A program made the position numbers and the translations under genes. Below the pieces are notes generated by a model. It did not search any database. It saw nothing but the letters and a program-made list of their open reading frames with translations, and had not been told where the DNA came from. DNA of 37,400 nt from positions 1 to 37,400 of the IMG/VR virus record IMGVR_UViG_3300017963_000152; one strand, given 5' to 3'. Shown here piece after piece: positions 13,766-22,926 of this stretch (positions are counted from its first letter, which is position 1; each line of letters starts with the position of its first letter). The stretch comes from a virus.

Positions 13766-14704
13766 TCACACCCTCTCAAACGGCATACTTGCCAATGGCT
13801 CGACCCCACGCATGGCAAACGGCACCACGTGGCCACCGTACCTGTCACCACCACCGCTCTGTGGGTACCCCCCAAATGTTGGACCGGCTGACCTGACGAG
13901 CACTGAGAAAAAAACCTTGTTTGCGGGCTCATAATGAGGCCAAAAGACAAACGCACGCTCAGAGCTCAGCCGGCGCAACAGCACATTGTCAAGGCCACGC
14001 ACGAGAGGCCACAGCACGTTGGCCCCATACCGCCACCGGCGCACCTGACGGGTCAACTTGCCGCTGAGGTTGTTGTGAGAGTACGTTGCAATGGGGTCAA
14101 AGTATTGCTCAACCTGAGCCGTGCGCTGTGCCACCCCAACCTGACTCGAGGCCACGTATGAGGTCAGAGTCAACACCTCTCGCACCCGCCACAGCCGTGC
14201 GTGGCAGAAATACGCCTTGCCTGTACCGGCCAGTGCATGAGAGGCCGGCCACACTCTCATGTGGCCGGTGCCGGCGTTGTTGCATGTGTTCGAGAGAAAC
14301 GTCAACAGGCTGTATTGCTCGTCACCCAACGCTGAAAATGTGGCTTGTGACCACCAGGCCGCGCCAATGTCGTTGTCATTGATGTCGTACAGGTCAACCC
14401 ATGCCAGGCTGTTGTTGAGTGCGTGCCGGCGCACCCATACGCTCACGTAGTACCTGGCACCCCTGACGAGCTCAACGTCACACTCAGCACCCTCATATGC
14501 CACGGCGCTGTTGTCCTCAACCTCGAGGCTGTACCCTGACCATATGCTGTATGGGTCAGCCACTCGAGCAATGGTGCCGCCGTCACAACCGGCCCAACCA
14601 GTGGCGTCGTTTTCAAAGTCACCGTTTGGGCACAGTTGCTCACCCAAGAGCACAAACTGTGGTGCGCTCACACCACCAAGTATGTATGACTGACCAATGC
14701 CCAT
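13766..14704 (-). CDS. Tail protein with carbohydrate-binding-module-like N-terminus
   Basis: 312 residues, ATG after GAGGTGAGAAC. LLGEQLCPNGDFENDATGW (about 19-37) then SGYSLEVEDNS and ARYYVSVWVRRHAL follow the CBM_4_9 pattern (N--FE-----W, g-sl-v, Y-vs-yvr), extending to about residue 165. The second half (KLTRQVRRWRYGANVLWPLV, RAFVFWPHYEPANKVFFSVL) looks like a structural tail module. It sits directly after the 1534-residue tail protein and is a plausible glycan-binding tail-tip subunit. Confidence 0.7.
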   Translation of the reverse strand: MGIGQSYILGGVSAPQFVLLGEQLCPNGDFENDATGWAGCDGGTIARVADPYSIWSGYSLEVEDNSAVAYEGAECDVELVRGARYYVSVWVRRHALNNSLAWVDLYDINDNDIGAAWWSQATFSALGDEQYSLLTFLSNTCNNAGTGHMRVWPASHALAGTGKAYFCHARLWRVREVLTLTSYVASSQVGVAQRTAQVEQYFDPIATYSHNNLSGKLTRQVRRWRYGANVLWPLVRGLDNVLLRRLSSERAFVFWPHYEPANKVFFSVLVRSAGPTFGGYPQSGGGDRYGGHVVPFAMRGVEPLASMPFERV

Positions 14705-14713
14705 GTTCTCACC

Positions 14714-17700
14714 TCACGTGGCCGGCAGTATGCGCTCGAGCAACATGACACCCACACTGCCGTCAAGTGGGTTGGGTTGCAGTCCAATGACAAGCCACTC
14801 GAGGCCGCTGAGGTCAATTTGCGTGAGCTCAGCCGGCACGTCAACACTTATGGCGTCAGTTATTTCACCCTCAAGCCACAGGTCAAACATGGCCAGGGTC
14901 ATGCGCCGGTAGTTGGCCAAGAAATACCACAGGTTTTCAGCCACCACACGTGCCATGTGCGGTGTTTGCACAAACGGGTTGTCAATGGTCAGCACCCGCC
15001 GGCCAAAACCAGTGTCACCGTACACCTCTGTGCCTGTGCGGCCTCTGTGATCACGCCAGTTGACGGCCACCGCGTCAGCACTGTGCGGCCACTGACTTGG
15101 CCCATATACGGCTTGTACCGTGGCCGCCAAAACTGAGGTGGCCGCGTCGTCATGAGCTCGAGGCTTGAGTACGAGGTCACCAGTTGGTTTCATGTGGCAG
15201 AGCATGGCCATTATTTCAGCCACGGCCTCAACCACGGTGCGCACTGTGTCTGACTCACCAAAAGAGGCTTGCATGAGCCTCACGTCAAACTCAGTGGCAT
15301 ACTGCCAAAAGAGCCACTCGACGTCGGCCGTGAAACCATATAGCCGGTCATTAGCGCCGTCACTCATGAGGTTGACCGGCAAATGGCACTCACCAGCCAT
15401 TATTTCACCGGCCACCTCGTTGACTATTGGCACGCCACCACTTGAGCTTATTTTCACGAGCCTGGCCGGCACCTCGTTGTGCCTGGCGTCAGTCTCACAT
15501 GCGTACACGTAGTGGTCAGCGGAGTGGTACACCATGCCTTGTATGGCGTGCTCGTTGTCGAAATTCGCCAGGGTTGTGTATATTGGCGGGTCATTTGACC
15601 TGGTTGGGTACTCAGAGCTCAAGTCGAGGTTTATGACCCCAAGCCTATACTGCAACAAGCCACGGTCAAGAAACGTGACGTACAGTCTCTCTTGGTTGGG
15701 GTTGTAACACATGTCAACAGGCCACCATGCGCCACTATCGCCACTTTCCCATACGGTCAGCCGTGCCGCTCTGACGTCAGTGTACTCACCCTCAGCACCG
15801 CCGGCGGTTTGTATTCTGAAACGTATGTAATACAAGTCGTCACTGCCAGGGAAAACAGGCGGGTGGTCAGCCACCCAGTTGCTCAACAAGTCACGGTCCC
15901 AAGGCACAGAAAACCAGTGCGTTTTGTACCCAGTGGTTTTCATGTCGGCGGTGTCGTCCTGGTGTACAGTACAGTTGACCCAGTCTGCGCCGTCCCAGTA
16001 TTGCGCCACCACGTTGGGTGAGCCGCTCAAGCCGGTTGTTATGCCCCATGTCGGCGTACACCACTTGGTTTTGAAACCCACTGCAATGTAGTCGCCCACG
16101 TCCTTGGGTATGGTTTTGGGGTCAGCGTCAGTTTCGTCAGTGTATGCGCTGTTGTCGTACAACACAATTTGCTTGGGCTTGTGGCCGTCAAGCCCTTGGC
16201 CAACCCACATGTCAATAAACGTGGGTGACCTGTGGTTGCCTGGCAGTGAGCCGTTGTCAATCCAATACGTGTATGCAAGAAACTGACATTGCCAGTACAC
16301 GCTTGAGCCTGGCCGCTGAAACGGCCCAGTGGTCATGGCCTGAAAGTGGCTGTCACGGTCCTCGAGCACAGCCTTGAGACTTGCAGTCACACCACCTGAC
16401 GACGCACTGAAAAAGTACAGTGCATTGCAGTTGGGCAACGTCAGTGGCCGGCTTTCAAGAAACATGCCGGCGTTGAGGTAGTCCACACCAAACGCCTTGC
16501 GGGTGCCCCAGTTGACTCTCAGGCCAAGCCTGGTGGCCGCGGTGTTGTACGCTGACACGACGTAAAAGCCTGGCACGAGCCACTCAGGCAACCGCCCGTC
16601 ACCGCCGGTTGCCACCTCGTCAAAGAGGCTGTTTACGTCATGGTCAAATTGGACATACTGAGCCAAGGTGTCAGCATGTATGACGAGTTGAGGAAACGGC
16701 ACAATGACGTTTTCACTCTCACTTGAGCCCGTCAACTGGCCCACAACCAGGTTGGCCCCAACCACACAGCCGGTGCGGTATATGTACCGCGTGTCAACAA
16801 TTTCATGTAAGGCAAAAGTGACATACCCCCAGTACAGCACTGCCGTGTTGTCACTGGTGAGCTCAAACATGAGACTGTACTGACCCTCAGGGTACTCAGC
16901 GGGGTCACGTGACTCAGTGGGTTTCTCGCGCCGTATGGCCATGCCTGAAACGCTGTCGTCACCCTCTGAGTATGCCAGGCCGGCCACCTCGTACCGTGGC
17001 GGCAACCGCCATATTAGTTGAGGCTCACCCTCTCGAGGCAACAGCCACAACTCGTTTTCAAGGCCAACCACAAACTCACCACGCACCTTGTCAAAACAAC
17101 TGGCGGTGACCTTGAGGTTGCTCGTCATGTACGGTATGCGCCCCCAAGGCGCAACAAACTTGGCGCTCGAGGTGAGCACACAGTCAGCCAACTCTCGTTT
17201 TGTTGAGCCGTAAAAGGCCGCGTCGAGTGCGCGGGTGACAACGTCATACAGCCTCGTGGTGGTGTACCATGTGGCCGGCACAGGGTCACCGTTGGCATCA
17301 GCCACAATGACCACGTCGTCACTCAGGTCACCAATGGTGAGGTACTCAAACTCTGTTACAAACCCCAGTTTGTCAGCCTTGGCGCCGGTGGCCTCTTGGT
17401 ACCTGAGTATTTGCCTGGCCTTGGCGGTGTTGACGTTGTTTATGGTGCGGCCTATGCGTACATAGTAGTACCGTGGTGTAGAGCTCGAGCCGTCGAGCTC
17501 ACCCTTGAGAGCCCAGTCAAGTGGTATGTCCCAGTATATGAGGCCGTCCTGGTCAAAGTCGTCAGTGAGGTCAGTGAAAGTGAGTGTCTGCCAGGCGGTG
17601 CCGTCCCAGTATTGCATGGTCATGTTGCCTGCACCAGTCCAACCCGTGCTGTCGTCGAGCACAAAGTACGCACCACCAAATGGCCGCCTGGCGCCCAAGT

Positions 17701-19318
17701 ACAGGTAGTCAGTTGTGTCGTCAGCAATAGAAAATGACGTGCCACCGCGGGTTTCAGCCTCAACCGTGCGGTCAGTCCAACCGCCCTTGTACCAGTACAC
17801 CACGTCAAACACCGGCCTGAGCTCGAGGTCAGGTCCGTTGTCAAACGTGACCACTGGGTGGCCAATGTGCGTGGCGTCGTACGGCCTGAGAGGGTCACCG
17901 GCCATTTCAACAACAACACGGCGCGTGCGCAAGGTGTCACGCTCATACTTGTATGGCCGCCAACCGCGTGGGTACTCATAAACACGCTCACGCCACTTGA
18001 CAATGTACTGAGTGCCCCTCGTCGTCACAATGGCAATGTCCTCGTCGTCAGCCAATGGGTATGAGCCTGGTTGAAACTCAGCCGTGAGGTCACCACCACC
18101 AACGTCAGCGTGTGCCGGTAGTGTGTCCTCAAAACTGTCACCCGCGCCACTTGGTATTGTCCACGCGCCCATTGCCCAACGCCACGAGGTTGGCCGGCGA
18201 AACTGCAAACGGTACACGCCGTCGTGCGTTTCGCTCTCAATGCTCTTGAGGTCAATGCCGGTGAGTTTGGCAGACTCGAAACGGTACCTGAGAGGCCGTG
18301 GCCCATATACTGGTGCGCCGGCGGGTGGCTCGACGTACCTGAGAGGCTTGAGCGCACGCATTTTGGGCAACAGGCCACCTTGTTGTGACACAAGGTATGC
18401 CGGTGTACGCTCGAGGTCACGCAACATGCCATACCCAGTCATGCTCAGGGTGTGCTCTCGTGCGTTGTACTGTATGGCCTTGGGTGCAATGAGGCCACCC
18501 ATGACCATGACCTGGTCAGTGGCACCCTCAATGCCAAGGTGTAGCTGAAAGTACACCACACGTGACCTGTTGACAATGAAACGGTCACCGGCAACCACGC
18601 CGTCAGTGTCGAGCCGGCCCCTAACGTATATGTCGTCAGCGTCGTTGTCATATACGTGGTAGCGTTTGCCTCGAGCCGCGCCACTGAGCATGACAAGCTC
18701 ACCAGGAAACAGGCCGTCAACTGTGAAACTGGCGTTGGTGTCAGTTATTTTGGCACAATACGAGCCCACGGCCACTGGGTTTGAGGTGGCGGTGCCCATG
18801 ACACCACGCATGTATAGTGGGCCACTTTCGCTGTCAGAGTCGTACAGCCACTTGTTAGGGTCATTGAGCACCACTGACATTTGGCCTGAGTCAAACTTGT
18901 TGAGTGACTCACCCTCGAGCTTGAGGTCAGGCACGCTCAAGCCGCCGTCTGCAATGAGGTGTGTGACGTCCCATGCCGGCGCCAGGTATGCACCAATGTC
19001 GTCGTCAGTGAAAGTGTCGTCAGGCACGTCAAAATTGACGGCTGTGCGCCCGTTTGAAATGACACCACAGTTGACCAATGGCAACAGGCCGTCATACCTC
19101 TTGCTCGACACGTACACCATGTCACCGTAGCCAACGGCGCCGGCCACCTGGCTTGGAAACATGGGTGCCATTTGACCGTCAACGTACACACTCTTGCCGC
19201 CGGTCACAATACTGGCCACCGGCGCCTGGTACTGAGGCAACAGCAAGAGCCGGCGTAAGAGGTCATACCCTTGTTTCTTGTTGCGTATGTCCTGAAAAGC
19301 CTGTGTCAGTGTCCTCAT
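14714..19318 (-). CDS. Large tail-tip / hub protein
   Basis: 1534 residues; start overlaps the tape-measure stop (ATGA, 19315-19318). The N-terminus (TQAFQDIRNKKQGYDLLRRL) leads into beta-rich sequence. Two copies of the same beta module are visible near residues 560-640 (MQYWDGTAWQTLTFTDLTDD, YYYVRIGRT) and near 1100-1190 (AQYWDGADWVNCTVHQDDTA, DDLYYIRFRI). The last 190 residues (VVEAVAEIMAMLCHMKPTGD, VVAENLWYFLANYRRMTLAM) resemble the C-terminal hub portion of tail-associated proteins placed after the tape measure. It probably forms the distal tail hub and may carry the host-contact surface. No lysin motif seen. Confidence 0.75.
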   Translation of the reverse strand: MRTLTQAFQDIRNKKQGYDLLRRLLLLPQYQAPVASIVTGGKSVYVDGQMAPMFPSQVAGAVGYGDMVYVSSKRYDGLLPLVNCGVISNGRTAVNFDVPDDTFTDDDIGAYLAPAWDVTHLIADGGLSVPDLKLEGESLNKFDSGQMSVVLNDPNKWLYDSDSESGPLYMRGVMGTATSNPVAVGSYCAKITDTNASFTVDGLFPGELVMLSGAARGKRYHVYDNDADDIYVRGRLDTDGVVAGDRFIVNRSRVVYFQLHLGIEGATDQVMVMGGLIAPKAIQYNAREHTLSMTGYGMLRDLERTPAYLVSQQGGLLPKMRALKPLRYVEPPAGAPVYGPRPLRYRFESAKLTGIDLKSIESETHDGVYRLQFRRPTSWRWAMGAWTIPSGAGDSFEDTLPAHADVGGGDLTAEFQPGSYPLADDEDIAIVTTRGTQYIVKWRERVYEYPRGWRPYKYERDTLRTRRVVVEMAGDPLRPYDATHIGHPVVTFDNGPDLELRPVFDVVYWYKGGWTDRTVEAETRGGTSFSIADDTTDYLYLGARRPFGGAYFVLDDSTGWTGAGNMTMQYWDGTAWQTLTFTDLTDDFDQDGLIYWDIPLDWALKGELDGSSSTPRYYYVRIGRTINNVNTAKARQILRYQEATGAKADKLGFVTEFEYLTIGDLSDDVVIVADANGDPVPATWYTTTRLYDVVTRALDAAFYGSTKRELADCVLTSSAKFVAPWGRIPYMTSNLKVTASCFDKVRGEFVVGLENELWLLPREGEPQLIWRLPPRYEVAGLAYSEGDDSVSGMAIRREKPTESRDPAEYPEGQYSLMFELTSDNTAVLYWGYVTFALHEIVDTRYIYRTGCVVGANLVVGQLTGSSESENVIVPFPQLVIHADTLAQYVQFDHDVNSLFDEVATGGDGRLPEWLVPGFYVVSAYNTAATRLGLRVNWGTRKAFGVDYLNAGMFLESRPLTLPNCNALYFFSASSGGVTASLKAVLEDRDSHFQAMTTGPFQRPGSSVYWQCQFLAYTYWIDNGSLPGNHRSPTFIDMWVGQGLDGHKPKQIVLYDNSAYTDETDADPKTIPKDVGDYIAVGFKTKWCTPTWGITTGLSGSPNVVAQYWDGADWVNCTVHQDDTADMKTTGYKTHWFSVPWDRDLLSNWVADHPPVFPGSDDLYYIRFRIQTAGGAEGEYTDVRAARLTVWESGDSGAWWPVDMCYNPNQERLYVTFLDRGLLQYRLGVINLDLSSEYPTRSNDPPIYTTLANFDNEHAIQGMVYHSADHYVYACETDARHNEVPARLVKISSSGGVPIVNEVAGEIMAGECHLPVNLMSDGANDRLYGFTADVEWLFWQYATEFDVRLMQASFGESDTVRTVVEAVAEIMAMLCHMKPTGDLVLKPRAHDDAATSVLAATVQAVYGPSQWPHSADAVAVNWRDHRGRTGTEVYGDTGFGRRVLTIDNPFVQTPHMARVVAENLWYFLANYRRMTLAMFDLWLEGEITDAISVDVPAELTQIDLSGLEWLVIGLQPNPLDGSVGVMLLERILPAT

Positions 19319-21858
19319 TTGCCTGGCTCATACCTCTCGTTTTCAACGTCGAGCGCCGGCAGTATGTACTCTCGTGCAATGCGCTCAAACCCATGCCTGG
19401 CGTCACCTGGTGAGAAAATGGCGGCACCCCTCAGGTCAAAACGGTTGTTGGCATACACGAGTGGACCTGGCAGAGCGCCGGCGCCGGCGGCCTGAGCACC
19501 CAACCCAAACTGTGCGCTCTGTGGTGTGCCGGCCATATTGTTGTAGGCCATGTTGGACATGCCACCCACGAGCCCAACCAAGGCACCCAGTGGGCCACCG
19601 GCAAAAAACCCCCCAACGCCGGCCAACAGGCCACCAAGAAACCCTGAGCGCCTGGTCATTTCAGCCAACATTTTGGCCATTTGCTCTCTCATGGGGTTGA
19701 AAAGCTCACGCAACCAGGCGGCATATATGCTCTTGGCGGTGTCCTCGAGCTTGACCTTGAGGCCGTCAGACGCAAACGCAATGTGCTCAAACGTGCTCTG
19801 CAAGCCGTTGTCAATGGCAGAGCCCAACCCTTGCCACAGCTCTTTGAGTTTCTCAGCGTCCTCTTTTTCTTGCTTGAGTTGAGCCTTGCGTATTTCTGCC
19901 AACCTGGCGTGTACCCACTCAGCCACGGTGACACGTTTGGTGCCGGCTGAGGTCCACACGTCAACATACTCGAGGCCGGCGTCAGCCCACACCTTGACCT
20001 GGTCATACACCCGTTGGCGCTCTTGGTCCCATTGACTCTGAAACGTCTGTGCAATGGTTTTGGCCGCGTCCTCATGTATTTGTTTGCGTTTCTCAGTCTG
20101 TGCCTTGGTCACCTCTGTCAAGAGCAACTGGCGCAACTGTGCCAACGTGTACGTTTTGTCGTACTGTTCCTCGAGCCACTGAAAGTGCCCACGCTCAAAA
20201 TTGAGGGTGGTGCGCAAGCCGGCGTCACGTATGGTGACCTCGTCAATACCGGCCTTGCGTAGTGCGTCAATGCGCTCGTCAATGGCACGTTTGGTGAGCT
20301 CTGTTTCTTGAAACAAGGCTTGCTCAGCCACCTTGACGGCCTCAGCATACAACCTCTTTTTCTCGTCGAGAGTCTTTTTGTCGGGTGCCGGCACGCCGGC
20401 GTCAGTTGTTGGTGGTGCCGCGGCGGTTGGTATTGTTATGGGTTTCCGGTTGGCCTGGTTGGCCTCAAACTCAGCCATGCGTTTGTCAAACTCAGTACCA
20501 AACGCACTCACCGCGGCCTTGCCGGCGTTGCCGTATATGTCCTTGACGTCATTGACCAGGCCGTCACCCTCAGAGGTGTCAATACCAAAGAGCTTGGCAA
20601 CCCTCTTGACTATGCCGCCAACCCAGTCTGCAATGCGCCCAAACACGGCCTTGACGTTGTCACCCAACCACTTTATGCCGTCCCATATTTTCTCAGCGGC
20701 AAACTTGAGCGCACCCCACATGAGGCCGGCGCCACGCTTGACGAGCTCAAAGAGCTCGAGTATGACCGGAAACTGAGTGGTGAAACCTCTGACGAGGTTG
20801 ACGACGTATGCCTTGGCCGCCACCACGCCGGCTTGTATGGCGTTGACAAATGTGGCCCACGCACGCCGGCCACTCTCAGTGGTTGTCAGCCACACCACAA
20901 GGCCGGCAACAATACTGGCAATGAGCGCCGGCAACGCTGACGCCTTGAGTATATTCCACGCAAACGTGACAGCCTTTATGCCGGCGGCCACAGCCGGAAA
21001 TGCTATTGCCGCGGCGGCCAGTACAGGCACGAGGTCACCCGCGGTGCTCGTCAGGCCGGTCAAGCTCTCAGTGCCTCGAGCAATGAGTGAGTACATGGTG
21101 GTCATGGCGGGTTGTAGTTGCTCACCAAATGCAATGGCCAGGTCACGAGTGGCCTTGGTGGCACGGCCTTGCATACCCAAGTACCCGCCCAACTGTTTCT
21201 CGTACGTGCCCATGAACACGGCGCCCTCTTTGATGAAACCATTGGCCGTGGCCAGTGCAAGCTCTTGTTGGCTCAACTGGTTTATGGTTTTGTCCACAGA
21301 GCGTGCGTACTCGAGTTGTATGGTACTTGCGTTTTTGGTGATACCTGAATTGTCAGTGAGAGCCGCCTGGTTGTTTCTTATACCCTCAGTGGTTGAAATG
21401 ATTTGTTGTGCCAGGCTCATACTGGCACGTCTGTTGGCCGCGGCGCTGTTTTTGAGGGTTTCCATGAGCTCAATGGCCTTGGGTAGCTCGAGCCCGCTGG
21501 CCATGAGGTTGCGCAACCCCTCAGCCGCGTCATATTCACTGAGCATTGCGTCAGACAAGTCACGAGCCGCCTTGACAGCGGCCTCACCGTCCTTGCCAAG
21601 AGCGTTGACGACGTCACGCAACACGCTGAGGTTTTGAGTGGCAAACGCGGCCTGGTCAGCGGCACCCTTTATTGCGCCCTTGAGTTTCTGGAATATGAGA
21701 GCGCCACCAACCGCACCAATGGCGTTTTCAAGGCCACTCACCTCTTTTGTGGCCTTGCCAACCCCCTTGACCACCTCACCCGTAAACTGTTTGACGCCGG
21801 CAATGGCACCACTGGCGTCAAGAGTTATTGTTATGTTGACGTCCTTTTGTGCGGTCAC
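19315..21858 (-). CDS. Tail tape measure protein
   Basis: 847 residues, GTG start with GAGGTGACGCC. It begins with a beta/coil DVNITITLDASGAIAGVKQF, typical of tape measures, followed by long helices rich in Ala and Gln. There are hydrophobic segments (LIASIVAGLVVWLTT; VLAAAAIAFPAVAAGIKAVT) and a Gly-rich end (GFLGGLLAGVGGFFAGGPLG). Tape measures fix tail length at about 0.15 nm per residue, so a tail of roughly 125 nm is expected. It is preceded by the tail chaperone pair and followed by the tail hub, the standard order. Confidence 0.92.
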   Translation of the reverse strand: MTAQKDVNITITLDASGAIAGVKQFTGEVVKGVGKATKEVSGLENAIGAVGGALIFQKLKGAIKGAADQAAFATQNLSVLRDVVNALGKDGEAAVKAARDLSDAMLSEYDAAEGLRNLMASGLELPKAIELMETLKNSAAANRRASMSLAQQIISTTEGIRNNQAALTDNSGITKNASTIQLEYARSVDKTINQLSQQELALATANGFIKEGAVFMGTYEKQLGGYLGMQGRATKATRDLAIAFGEQLQPAMTTMYSLIARGTESLTGLTSTAGDLVPVLAAAAIAFPAVAAGIKAVTFAWNILKASALPALIASIVAGLVVWLTTTESGRRAWATFVNAIQAGVVAAKAYVVNLVRGFTTQFPVILELFELVKRGAGLMWGALKFAAEKIWDGIKWLGDNVKAVFGRIADWVGGIVKRVAKLFGIDTSEGDGLVNDVKDIYGNAGKAAVSAFGTEFDKRMAEFEANQANRKPITIPTAAAPPTTDAGVPAPDKKTLDEKKRLYAEAVKVAEQALFQETELTKRAIDERIDALRKAGIDEVTIRDAGLRTTLNFERGHFQWLEEQYDKTYTLAQLRQLLLTEVTKAQTEKRKQIHEDAAKTIAQTFQSQWDQERQRVYDQVKVWADAGLEYVDVWTSAGTKRVTVAEWVHARLAEIRKAQLKQEKEDAEKLKELWQGLGSAIDNGLQSTFEHIAFASDGLKVKLEDTAKSIYAAWLRELFNPMREQMAKMLAEMTRRSGFLGGLLAGVGGFFAGGPLGALVGLVGGMSNMAYNNMAGTPQSAQFGLGAQAAGAGALPGPLVYANNRFDLRGAAIFSPGDARHGFERIAREYILPALDVENERYEPGK

Positions 21859-21862
21859 GGCG

Positions 21863-22015
21863 TCACCTCAACCAGTCTGTATGTGACTCAATGACGGCCT
21901 CGAGTGTCACGAGCCGGCAGTACATGTCAGTCAACAGCCATGCCACGAGAGACATGAGAAACGCAATGACAGCCAAGTACAACGTCACCAGTGACCATTT
22001 CAGCCAACGCAACAC
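21863..22015 (-). CDS. 50-residue single-span membrane protein
   Basis: GTG 22015 lies nine bases after AGGGGG; the frame ends at TGA 21863, five bases before the tape-measure start. Translation: MLRWLKWSLVTLYLAVIAFL then MSLVAWLLTDMYCRLVTLEA and VIESHTDWLR. Residues 8-28 form a strong transmembrane helix with positive residues on the N-side. A membrane protein between tail chaperone and tape measure is unusual; superinfection exclusion or a lysis/entry role is possible. The coding quality, start signal and snug fit between neighbours make it credible despite its size. Confidence 0.6.
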   Translation of the reverse strand: MLRWLKWSLVTLYLAVIAFLMSLVAWLLTDMYCRLVTLEAVIESHTDWLR

Positions 22016-22027
22016 CTGAGTGCCCCC

Positions 22028-22141
22028 TCAAAACATGCGCCTTGGCATGACCGGCATGAGGTTGTTGAGAGCTCTGACAAACGCATTGAGTTGCCTGACG
22101 TTGAGCTCTGTGTGAAAATACTCAGGCGGCAACCCTGTCAT
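22028..22141 (-). CDS. Tail assembly chaperone second part (gpT-like small ORF)
   Basis: 37 residues. ATG shares its A with the stop of the upstream gene (TAATG at 22143-22139), and the frame is -1 relative to it. Translation: MTGLPPEYFHTELNVRQLNA then FVRALNNLMPVMPRRMF. Short helical extensions of this kind (P-e-----el--f) follow the first tail chaperone gene in many siphoviruses and are joined to it by frameshift or coupled translation. I see no canonical X-XXY-YYZ heptamer at the overlap (the local bases are TCTTTTGTTGCC), so coupled re-initiation is more likely here. Confidence 0.65.
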   Translation of the reverse strand: MTGLPPEYFHTELNVRQLNAFVRALNNLMPVMPRRMF

Positions 22142-22785
22142 TAGGCAACAAAAGACAACGCATTCGGTGACACCAAGTGGGACAGCGGCAACCTTAGCCG
22201 GCCCTTGACTGCCGCCTCTGTCACTTTTTTTTGGCCGTCCTCACTGAGCAACATGAGTGACGCCGTGAGAGCCTGTGCAAAGTCTCTCAAGTCAGCACCC
22301 ACACCCAACTGGCAGAGGTACTCGAGCAACTCTGTTGGCTCAGGCCGCCACGTTGGGTCAGTGAGAAACTTGCCAATGACCTTGCCCTTGTCGTCACGTT
22401 GGTGCGCCAGGCACCACCATATGGCCCCAAGCTCTGTTTCCTCAGCACCCTCAGGTATGCGTATTTGGTCATTGTCGTCGAGCCACACACGGCGTATGAC
22501 ATGCACCGCGGCCAACGTGGGTATGGGCAACTCAATGCGCCCAACCTTTATGGTGTCAGCGGTGAGCTCGACAAACGGCACCTGGCGCTCAATGACTGCC
22601 ACGTCATGGTCACGCCATGCCTGTTGCGCGCCCAAAATGGCGTTGCGCACATGCTCAGGTGCCTCACTCAAGGGTGCAACCTTGCCCTTGCCGGCCAAGC
22701 CGGTCATTTGTGCCGGCGTCACCGCCGGCGTCCCTCTCGTGACCCTGGCATGGCCACGTGTTGGTGCGCCTGGTGTCTTTTTCAT
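22141..22785 (-). CDS. Tail assembly chaperone (gpG-like)
   Basis: 214 residues from ATG 22785 (MKKTPGAPTRGHARVTRGTP) with GTGAGGGTCAC in front; an upstream in-frame start at 22827 has no signal. A disordered basic N-terminus leads to a domain with FVELTADTIKVGRIELPIPT then RVWLDDNDQIRIPEG and a helical end (PTELLEYLCQLGVGADLRDF, SLMLLSEDGQKKV). Position between tail tube and tape measure, length, and the overlapping small ORF at its end identify it as the chaperone that holds the tape measure during tail assembly. Confidence 0.75.
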   Translation of the reverse strand: MKKTPGAPTRGHARVTRGTPAVTPAQMTGLAGKGKVAPLSEAPEHVRNAILGAQQAWRDHDVAVIERQVPFVELTADTIKVGRIELPIPTLAAVHVIRRVWLDDNDQIRIPEGAEETELGAIWWCLAHQRDDKGKVIGKFLTDPTWRPEPTELLEYLCQLGVGADLRDFAQALTASLMLLSEDGQKKVTEAAVKGRLRLPLSHLVSPNALSFVA

Positions 22786-22807
22786 GTGACCCTCACAGTG
22801 TGGTTTG

Positions 22808-22841
22808 AGCCTGGCCGGCGGCCTCACACAGCCGCCAGGCT
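22808..22841. promoter_or_regulatory. Hairpin between tail tube and tail chaperone genes
   Basis: AGCCTGGC (22808-22815) pairs with GCCAGGCT (22834-22841), extended inside by GGC/GCC after a one-base bulge. It lies in the 141-base gap upstream of the chaperone gene with no T-run. It may lower readthrough or translation after the abundant tail tube mRNA. Confidence 0.4.
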
Positions 22842-22926
22842 GTCAGTTGCCAACTCACCTCGACACAACACACACGGCCAGGCACAAAGAGGCCGTGGTG
22901 AGGTTGCGGTGGTCAGGTACCCTCAC

